NCBI GenBank assembly: GCA_002104905.1
Contig: MCFE01000001.1
Span: 186,001-250,000 of the forward strand
DNA: 64,000 nt
Reading direction: 5' to 3'
From: Basidiobolus meristosporus CBS 931.73
Taxonomy: Eukaryota; Basidiobolomycota; Basidiobolomycetes; Basidiobolales; Basidiobolaceae
Position numbers and translations under genes: made by a program. Shown one piece after another: positions 56,101 to 64,000 of this stretch (the first letter of the stretch is position 1; each line of letters begins with the position of its first letter). The notes below the pieces were generated by a model, which did no database searches, was not told the DNA's origin, and worked only from the letters and a program-made list of their open reading frames with translations.

Positions 56101-58590
56101 ATTTCCATTGAAACTTCAGTTGTACCTCAATTGCCAATTGTATTGACCTATACAAGTCTCTATGCCCTAAACTAACATTAAGCCCAACCCCACACTCAAC
56201 AAGTAACTCCATTAAAATCCACCACTCAATAAGTATTTCTGCTGTAACGCTCTGGTTGCACAACTTTGGCAGGAACCCAACGGCTTTATGCCACTGTTTA
56301 TTCACGGGTTCCCACATGCCCTGGTCTTCAGCTGGCACTGCAAGGTCTAGCTCCTCATCTGCCAGTCTTTGCAATAAATCCTTGCAATATTCCAGCGCGT
56401 TTTCTTGAGCACTACTCTTGAAGAAGTGCTGCTGTTATGAATAGACACAAGGCAGGAGGAAAAGCTAGGCACAGCAGGAAAGGACTTAGGTGTGGACCAT
56501 CAAGGCAAGACAGGATTCAAGGCAAGGCTGTTTATTCAAGACCTGTGTTTATCAGACTGAAGAATACTTAAGGGGGGATAGGACTATATATACATTTTGG
56601 CTATACTGATGCCAAGAGATATTAGCTAACACTAATGGGGTTGTGGGTCTCCATATATGGTACTACACTATGAAAAATACAATGGGTAACTTCCATGGAA
56701 TGTTCCATTGTGTAACAATGGTTTGGAATGGTCAGGAACTTTCTGGAAGGTGGTAGAAGGTTCCAGAAGGAATCTCTTAGAAATTGAGCTAGGAAGCTGA
56801 AACTTGGTATGGGTGTTCATGGTGGTCATGTGATCATGACAGCTACAACCTCTTGGTGTGCCTATTAATGTTCCAAAACTCCACTGAAGGCATTGTGATA
56901 GTCTTTCAAGCTCTTGATGTTGTAGCCTTGTCTGTCAGTGGGATCTCCACTCTGTCAACAATGGAGGCTGTGGAGGCTGAGGAGGCTGTGGTAGACAAAT
57001 TGCCTTTTTCAGCACACTCATCCACCTTGCTGGAGTGTAGCTCAACTGGCTGCACTTCCAACTCTTGTGAAAACAGCTGTTTTCTTGTTGGTAATTCTTC
57101 TTGGCTATGATGGGATTAAGTCTGTTCCTGGCTTGCGGTGTTAATTGGCAAGAACTGCAGTTTTTTTTGCATGCCTCCTTGTCTCAGGCTTGGGTAGACA
57201 TTTTTCCCTTTACCTTTTCCTTTATCACTGCCAGGTCTTTCACTGCTACTTTGTCTGAGTGCTTCTTGTAAAGATCTATGTTTTCTCCTGGATAAATTCT
57301 GCTCTGACACATCTGTTTTGGCCTGCTTGTCCCTTGCTGGCACTCTTCTGGCAACCTGACATTTCTTTTCAGCTTGTTTTGAGCTCTCAACTGTAGTTGT
57401 GACAGGCTCCTGTAAAAGCGGCTGGTTTTTAACACTGCTAGGTCCTTCACTGCTACTTTGACTGGGTGCCTCTTGAGTGGTACTACGCTTTTTCCTTAAT
57501 AAATGTTGTGCCGGTGCATCCATGTCTGCCTGCTTGTCCTTAATTGGCACTCTTCCAGCTGCCTGATGTCTCTTTGATGCTTGTCTGGAGCTTTTGGCCC
57601 TGCTTGTAACAGGCTCTTGAGGAAGCCGCTGGTTTTTAGCCATGGCACCCTTGTTCTTCTGCCTTTGATAGTTTCTGCTATTCTTAAGATACTTTCTTAG
57701 TATACCAATGCTGGCCCAAAATCTGTTTGCCCATTTGAATCCAGGATAATGCTCATGGAACAAGTCAAGTGCATTCTGCTTGGCCTTGAGTTCCTGATGG
57801 TCACATGGTATGCCGGCCTTAAGGTAATGGTGTGCTAGACTTCTGACAGCCTCTTGTATATTAGCCCACTCTTCATTATTGTGCTCAACGGCTTCACAGA
57901 TCTTCAATGTCTTTTGATTTTTAGGCTTTGGTATAAACACCACATTGTCTCCCTCCCATGCTGCAATAGGTTTTCTGTGGGCTTTATCTCTGGGCACTGT
58001 TGTTGTGCTTCAAAGACTGTACGGTGTTCCTCTGCTGTTACATCCAGAAATGGCCCAATTCATGGCTGTGACATTGAGCTACTTGATTTCCTTCTTTGCA
58101 GCAAAGATACTGCTCTCTCTACCTGGGATATTGATTGCTCTACACATATTATCTGCTCATCCTGTATCTGGACTACTTCCTGATTTCTCTGGGCCATTGC
58201 ATCTATCCTATCAGCCACTGCACCTAATTGCTTCATCAATGATTTGGTATGAGCTGACAACATACTTGCTAATATGAGTGGTGGTGATAACATCATGGCC
58301 ACTTGCTGATCTTCAACAGAGGGCACTGCGTTTGCTACATTCTCATCTGCCTGAGCATAATGGTCAGCTTGTGGCTCCACAGAGGTTCTCAATTGCCTAC
58401 TTGACTGAGAGCCTGAGGAGTCCGCATTATTACCTTCAATGGGCACACTGTCCACAGGGCCTTTTTTGGATGTAGCCCTGCTTGTTGCACTGAATGTCAA
58501 AGCAAGCTGTTGTCCAACCATTCTTCTGTTGCCATCAGCAGTGGGGTTTGGTTGAGAACCAGACAACTTTGCTTTATTTTTTGGTGGCAT
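56101..58590 (-). pseudogene. companion gene of Tnp2 element B
   Basis: The start at 58590 (MPPKNKAKLSG) is the clearest of all copies. The first frame (58060-58590) covers the Ser/Gln-rich N-terminus and a predicted coil (QNQEVVQIQDEQIICVEQ). A frameshift follows; the second frame (57116-57997) covers the helical block, two ~70-residue basic repeats (GRVPIKDKQADMDAPAQ and RRVPARDKQAKTDVSEQ), each with a QSSSE-P tail, and GKGKGKN. After the solo LTR, the C-terminal block is open to 56099 (EDQGMWEPVNKQWHKA, EILIEWWILMELL). The protein would be about 690 residues. Function is unknown; a DNA-binding TnpA-like role is inferred from the basic repeats and position. Confidence 0.8.
56433..56841. repeat. 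solo LTR of another family inside the companion gene
   Basis: It runs from TGTTATGAATAG to ATCATGACA, 409 bp. Flanks are GCTGC (56428-56432) and GCTAC (56842-56846), one base apart. The uninterrupted site is seen in other companion copies (for example near 9690). It contains a TATA-like ACTATATATACA. It has no other copy in the window, so orientation is unknown. Confidence 0.8.
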
Positions 58591-58812
58591 ATATATGGAA
58601 GTGAGTCAAATCAAAGGGGAAATAGTGTTATCTATACTTGTATATGTGGTGCCATAACTTTATTTGTAATGCTTACTATGGCAGGTCATCATTGAATCTT
58701 ACATTCATGTAAGTACAATGTCTCAAATTCAAGACTGTCTTAAGTTCACATGAGTATTGACCAAAAAGTGATATAATAGCGTTAAGTTGTTGAAGGTCAA
58801 ACTGTTTGCCCC
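58591..58812. promoter_or_regulatory. divergent intergenic region of Tnp2 element B
   Basis: This 222-bp gap separates the start codons of the companion gene and the transposase. It is conserved with 7743-7963 and the D copy. It presumably contains a bidirectional promoter. Confidence 0.5.
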
Positions 58813-61504
58813 ATGGACAAGACTACTTTGACTCAACACTGTAAGAGAAGAGAAAAAAGACCATGTGGTTATTGTGGCAAGCCTCTCAGCCATGACGCAC
58901 GCAGACTGCATAGTAAGTATTACATGGATCATGGCCAGTGTTTTGCCACCCAAGTCATATTTGACCATTCATTGGTTGCTACTGTACCAACATTATCTTG
59001 CCAGCCAGTTGATACTTCTATATTGACACCTGGCCATCTTTATCACCTTGTGCAAACTGAGTCAGGTGAGTTTGTGATGCCTTTAGGCTCACCTCAGCCT
59101 TCTGAATATGGCACACAGAGTGATAGCTCTGACAAAGAAGGTTCAATGATGGATTTTGAGCCTATCTCCCCTAACAGCAGTATCACGTATGAGCCCAGTC
59201 AATTCCTTTTATGCAGTGAGACAACACCTGTTGAAACAAATGCTAAGGATACTTTATGGGGCCAAGTGGGCCCAGTAATCCATCTATTGGTGAATGATGT
59301 AATGTTGTGGCTAGAGAAGTGGCGCATTTCCACTAATATCAGTAATAGGGGCTTTGAGGATTTATTACTACTTCTTGCCAAAATCATACCAGGATGCAAC
59401 TTACTATGTACATGGTACAAGTGGACTACTGTCATGTGGCTGGCAACATATGATCCAGAGACTGTCCTGATTCCAGCATGTGTTAACAGTTGCATGGCAT
59501 TCACATCTAAAAATGCTACCATTGCAACATGTCCAAATTATCAGGAATCCACCATCATTGAGGGAAAATATTGTTCACACTCCGGATATATTCCGGTCAT
59601 ACCCCATCTGAGGAAGCTGATGCAGTCCAACAAATATTGCAAAGCTATACAGTACCGCACTCAGTATCAATCAAGCTCAAACATATCTGATATATTTGAT
59701 GGCAAACATTACAAACAGCTAAGAAGCAAGGGATACTTTGAAGGTGTGTATGACCATGCCTTTGCTTTAGCACTTAAAGGATTCTCATTAAACAAGTACT
59801 CTACCAGCAAATCCTGCTGGCCACTGATTCTCATAAATCTGAATCTGCTGCCCATCTTACAGTATCAGAGCAATAATCTGACGGTAGTCTCACTGGTATC
59901 TGGGCCTAAATCACTGTCCAACCTGGATAGCTGCCTGTATCCATTACTGAATGAATTTTGTATGCTTTCCAGCAGGATAACAGTGAATGGCCATCATGTA
60001 AAAGCGCATATTGTTATCTGCATTGGAGATACACCAGCCATCAGCTAGATAGCAGGTTTTTCCGGGCACAATGGATGGTATTGCTGTCAAATGTGTGAGA
60101 TCCAGCAGATTTACTCCATAACTCACACACATTATTATTATCCAAACACCAGCACTAAGAACATCATCTTTCCACAGAGAGAATGTACAGAAGTAAGCAT
60201 TTAATTGCAGCAAAGTTGGCAAGCTATAAGCCATTGGCCAGAATATGGAATCAACTGGAAACCAGAGATACATAAGATAAAGGGTATCTATTGGAGCAAA
60301 AGCTTTCCACTGGGAGCAATGCATTTGCTTTTCAACAATATCCCTATACTGATGACCAAGTTGTACATGGGGCATTTCAAGCTAAATGAGCCCTTCAAGA
60401 TACCGGAGAAATTTGAAAAAATTGGCAAGATATTACAGAGTATCCGCTACCCTAAATACTTCTCATGGGCTCCAATTAATATTCATACTCATATGCAACA
60501 ATACAAATGCAAAGACTGGATGAGCTGGATATGTATTTATTTAAGTGGTGTTCTGAAGCCATTCCTACCAAGACAACATTGGAGGCATTGGGAGTCATAT
60601 GTGGACATTGTAGGAATACTTATCCAGAAGCAGATCACCAATGCCAACATGACTCATCTATAGCTGTTGTGTGAGGAGTTTGTGACGGGATTTGAGCGGC
60701 TATACTACAAACATAGAGCTGAACTTGTAGATCTCTGCCACTACTGTATCCATTCTCTACTCCATCTTGCATGGTGTGTGGAGAATATTGAGCCTTGCTT
60801 CACCTTTTGGGAGTTTCCTATGGAGCAGATGTGTGGGGAGATAGGAAGACAAGTCAAGTTGCAGGCACTACCATATTCCAATCTCATCAAGAATATTACC
60901 TTCAAGTCAGTCATGGATGTGATGAGTTGGCAAATGGAGGACAGCCAGAATGAGTTGGAAAATACTGAGGACAAATGTGCACATGGAGACACCTATGCCT
61001 ATGGCATTAAGAAGCTAAGGAGCCCCAATGCGTGGGTAATCAGTTAAGTAATGCAAAGTTGGGTTGGGTGCAACAAGCAACTAATTTTTATCAGGAAAAC
61101 TCCACCAAGATATGCCGGATTTCTTGTGGTCACAAGCCAACTTCTACACCATTCAATACGGAACTCACACAAACAAAAGCCAGAGCACACCTATAAGGGG
61201 GACTAGAATCCAGCAGGGAGAAGGAATATATTGGCTAAATACCAAGAGGCTCTTTGCCAATATTCAGGAGGTATTCATAGCAGAAGTGGCAACAACCAAG
61301 CATATGTTTGCAAGATGTATATGCTACCAGCAGTACAAGGTATATGGCAACTTTGCAAGTATCACACCAAAAAGCCATAAAGCTGAAGTGATAGAAGTAT
61401 GTCAATTGCGGCAGGAGTGCGCATTTGTAGAGGTTAGTAAGCAGGAGGCCATAGTTTTTTTTGATTCAAACTATATGTGGAATACCCAAGGTAGTAGTGG
61501 GTAA
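58813..61504 (+). pseudogene. Tnp2-type transposase, element B, near full length
   Basis: From 58813 the frame is open for 411 codons to a single stop at 60046. A second stop lies near 60202 and a third at 60661. A frameshift near 61050-61110 separates the last 130 codons. Blocks in order: a zinc-finger-like CGYCGKPLSHDARRLH (residues ~18-33), an acidic Ser-rich linker, the KISTNIS-type block, YSSSSNISDIFDG-like DNA-binding flank, GFSLNKYSTSKSCWPLILIN, SGPKSLSNLDSCLYPLL, and GDTPAIS followed by SGHNGWYCCQMC. This series is typical of fungal Tnp2 transposases (usually ~900-1,000 residues; here ~895). The Asp expected before GF (LALxGF) is Lys in this copy. Confidence 0.87.
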
Positions 61505-61981
61505 GCAAATAAAGAAAGGTGATTCTACAGTGGTATATATGAAATGCACAAGGGGAGGTAGAAAAAGGAAATACCATTTGGTAAATTAGTACGGTAGCAT
61601 TATACAGAACCAGTGGCAGGCTGTCATACTGCCAAGAAAAAGCCATCAGAGTCTTGCTGTGAGGCCGTCAAAATACTGTCATGTTTCTTGCTATATAAGG
61701 CAATTGGAAGTCCTGTCCAACTGGATCCACTTAAATAGTAATAGAGCGCTGAACAATCGCAACAATGCCATGCATATATTGTCACTGCACCAATCAAAAA
61801 TTGTCAAGTTTTATCCCTTTATTTGGCTGTAAAATTTGCAAAACACCATCATGATCTTGTTATAAGATCATCAGGAGGGTCACTAATCCCAAGCTGCTGT
61901 TATTATGATGGTCTCTAAATGGGATCTTGACGGATGATCCGGATTGGATCCACCTGTGGGACCAAATTATTTTTCATAGGG
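61505..61981. repeat. transposase-side terminal region of Tnp2 element B
   Basis: This is the non-coding 3' flank and right end. It contains several GATCATC/GATGATCC-type motifs in both orientations (61850-61945). These may be binding sites for the element's proteins, because the other end carries the same core (ATGATCCCATC at 55788-55798). Confidence 0.6.
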
Positions 61982-62051
61982 AAAACAAGACTTGTAGCCA
62001 AAGGATACTCTCATACAAAAGGACATGATTATACTGAGACCTTTGCACCAG
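61982..62051 (+). pseudogene. copia A4 reverse transcriptase, continuation
   Basis: It encodes ARLVAKGYSHTKGHDYTETFAP, exactly the continuation of the reverse transcriptase that stops at 55768. It is cut at 62052 by a family-X LTR. Confidence 0.88.
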
Positions 62052-62307
62052 TGTGGTAGGATAAACATACCTCCCACAGACAAGTTTATTCATATAGTCA
62101 TTATGATATACTAATCCATTTTTATCTTATCAGTATTATCCATTCTTCTTTTGCCCATATTATCAGTATTATCCCCATATGATGTTTACCCTGATTAGTT
62201 ATTAGCATTAGTTATCCCAGATGTTATTCAGCCTTGTGATCAGTATATGTATCTACATAAGGCAAGTACCCGTGTCAGTACCCATGACACATGACCTAGG
62301 TCTGTAT
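62052..62307 (+). repeat. family-X LTR, 5' part
   Basis: It starts TGTGGTAGGATAAAC. Its last 80 bases match the solo LTR at 40609-41679 in reverse orientation (the block around ACCCGTGTCAGTACCCATGA at 62268-62287), while the first part is diverged. It is cut at 62308 by copia A6. Confidence 0.7.
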
Positions 62308-62653
62308 TGTTGTAAGAGTCTTGGAGATATTGGAAGTGATTTGGAGAAGAAGTAGATTATGTGGTTTTCACTTGATGATTTATTGAATGTAAAAGTAGTA
62401 CTTATACTTTTACCTGGTCTTGGCATTACAAATACGTAGAATAGGTTAAGGAAGGTCCCAAGAACATGTGTGCAAAGTTTGGGGCTGTTTGGACTACTTG
62501 AGAATTTTCATGTTCTGGGTACCTGGTATTTTGGTGAAAATATTCTAAGTAATCCAACAAGGAATTTGGTCAGTATTCTCTAGGATTTGAAGGTAATGAT
62601 CCAAGTGACTAAGTTAGGTGAATATTTAGGTGGAAATACAAATTTTTACAACA
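62308..62653 (-). repeat. 3' LTR of copia A6
   Basis: It starts TGTTGTAAGAG and ends TTTTTACAACA, perfect family termini, 346 bp. The 5-bp left flank is TGTAT (62303-62307); the matching duplication lies beyond the window. Confidence 0.93.
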
Positions 62654-64000
62654 CTCCCACTCAGCTAAATGCTCATACTGACTAGTCCTAATTTTGACCT
62701 AAGATATTCAAACTTGTCTCTAGCTAATGGTTTGGTAAATATGTCTGCAATCATTTCATCTGTAGGACAGTAAACTATGCTAACTGAAGTTATTCTCTAT
62801 AGCTTCACATATGAAATGATGTCTAATATCTATGTGCTTGGTTTTAGCATGAAAAGTTGGATTTCTACCTAATTGTATACATCCTTGATTATCTTGAAAT
62901 AAAGTAATGGGCGTATTTCGACATAGGCCTAAATCTGTAAAAAGCTTTCTTAACCACATTGCTTCTTTTGTAGCTTCACAGGCTGCCATGTACTCTGCCT
63001 CTGTGGTGGAAAGTGCTACAGTTGGTTGCTTTCTTGAATTCCATGAAATTGCTGCTTTACAGTGAAGAAAGGTGTATCCTGTGGTGGATCTTCTGTCTTC
63101 TAAATTTTGTCCCCAATCAGCATCAGAGTATCCCACAAGATCCTGTTCTGAGTCCTTATAAGTGTATCTTAAGCAGATATCAGCAGTTCCTTTTAGGTAT
63201 CTAAAAATCCGCTTAACTGCTGCAATATGATCAGATTCATAGTTCTGATTATGTTGGCTGACAACTGCCACTGAATATGAGCTATCTGGATGTGTTCCAA
63301 GCATGATATACATCAGACTGCCAACCATAGATTGATGAGGAAAGTCAGGGCTTTCAGATGGCACCAAGCTCTGTTGATTTGGTTGAGTTTTGACCAAGTT
63401 AAGGTTTGTCTCCATTGGGGTAGCTGCCGGTTTACAGTCTTCCATTTTGTACTTCTTTAGTATATCTTGAATATACTTGGATTGACTTAGGGTGATAGTC
63501 TGGGTACTTCTGTCTATGGAGAACTTAATCCCTAAGTAGTAACCAAGTTCTCCTAGATTGGACATCTTGAACTCCTTAGATAGGCTGGATTTAGTTTCTT
63601 CCAATGTTTCTAGGTTATTGGCGGCTATAATAAGATCATCTACATATAGAGCTAATAGAACTGGATTTGCTCCATCTGGCTTATAGTATATACTATAGTC
63701 AGCATTACTCCTTTTGAAACTCAAAGATTCCAAATAAGAATCTATCTTGCAATTCCAGGCTCTTGGTGATTGTTTGAGACCATATAGTGACTTTTTAAGC
63801 TTGCAGACCAAGTGGGGGTTATCTTGGTCAACAAACCCATCAGGCTGGTCCATATACACATCCTCATCAAGTTCTCCATTCAAAAATGCAGTTTTTACAA
63901 CCATTTGATGAATAAAAAACTTATACTTGGCTGCAATAGCCAATATTAATCTGATGGAATTAAACTTGGCTACCAGTGCAAAGGTCTCAGTATAGTCAAG
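62654..64000 (-). pseudogene. copia A6 reverse transcriptase-RNase H, open to window edge
   Basis: The minus-strand frame is open from the window edge to 62780, the best-preserved copia coding in the window. It has TAFLNGELDEDVYMDQP, KKSLYGLKQSPRAW, the intact catalytic ALYVDDLII (near 63630-63660), and RNase H motifs GYSDADWGQNLEDRRSTTGYTF, ALSTTEAEYMAACEATKEA and HIDIRHHFI. One extra base near 62785 shifts the last ~35 codons out of frame before the normal end near 62665. It could encode working enzyme domains if the part outside the window is intact. It is the youngest copia-A copy judged by frame preservation. Confidence 0.9.

Larger units (their letters stand above)
55769..61981. mobile_element. 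Tnp2 element B, end-to-end CMC/EnSpm-type transposon
   Basis: This is the only copy with both ends. The left end is CCCTCTAAAAAATTAT, and the right end read inward is CCCTATGAAAAATAAT. AAAA lies outside both (55765-55768 and 61982-61985). The interrupted copia reverse transcriptase is continuous across it. It contains the companion gene (minus) and transposase gene (plus), divergent from about 58600-58800. The companion gene carries a foreign solo LTR at 56433-56841. The termini do not begin CACTA, so this is a distinct lineage within the superfamily. Confidence 0.88.

Overview
The window is almost solid, nested transposable-element DNA from a eukaryote, most likely a filamentous fungus. The support is a fungal-type CMC/EnSpm Tnp2 transposase, a two-gene PIF/Harbinger-like transposon, Ty1/copia and Ty3/gypsy elements, and no bacterial operon structure. 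Base composition is AT-leaning and CpG is extremely rare (none in the first 1,633 bases), which suggests long-term CpG methylation and decay. No intact host gene, tRNA or rRNA gene was recognised.

Layout. 1-4445: copia-A gag debris holding copia A1 (83-4117, minus, TSD AAATT). 4446-6000: 5' part of copia A2 (plus). 6001-9789: Tnp2 element A (transposase minus, companion gene plus). 9790-13877: copia 3' end whose LTR is split by Harbinger-1 (10416-13827, TSD AAT). 13878-20120: Tnp2-element debris, a truncated Harbinger copy carrying a 734-bp fold-back MITE (14811-15544, TSD ATT), and a 124-bp tandem repeat. 20121-26025: LTR family X split by Harbinger-3 (20676-25739), itself holding a truncated gypsy element (20817-25119). 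26030-27866: Tnp2 3' fragments. 27867-28240: old copia-B solo LTR. 28241-35224: a decayed gene for the second-largest subunit of a multisubunit RNA polymerase (RPB2-like, minus), split by complete copia B (30055-34383, TSD AAGAT). 35225-45437: gypsy RT fragment and two Tnp2-element copies, with a gypsy solo LTR and Harbinger-2 (38439-42925, TSD ATT), which carries a solo LTR of family X. 45438-55768: copia-A copies in both orientations and several solo LTRs with perfect TSDs. 55769-61981: the best Tnp2 element (B) with both ends, sitting in a copia reverse transcriptase. 62052-64000: family-X LTR fragment cut by copia A6, whose reverse transcriptase/RNase H frame is open to the window edge.

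How the parts work together. The Harbinger elements carry a DDE transposase and a divergent Myb/SANT-like gene. The Tnp2 elements carry a Tnp2 transposase and a divergent, repeat-containing companion gene. The copia elements share a primer site complementary to the anticodon arm of initiator tRNA-Met (half-tRNA priming). The nesting gives a relative chronology. The only non-transposon coding signal is the RPB2-like pseudogene, shorter than cellular subunits and possibly of viral or plasmid origin.
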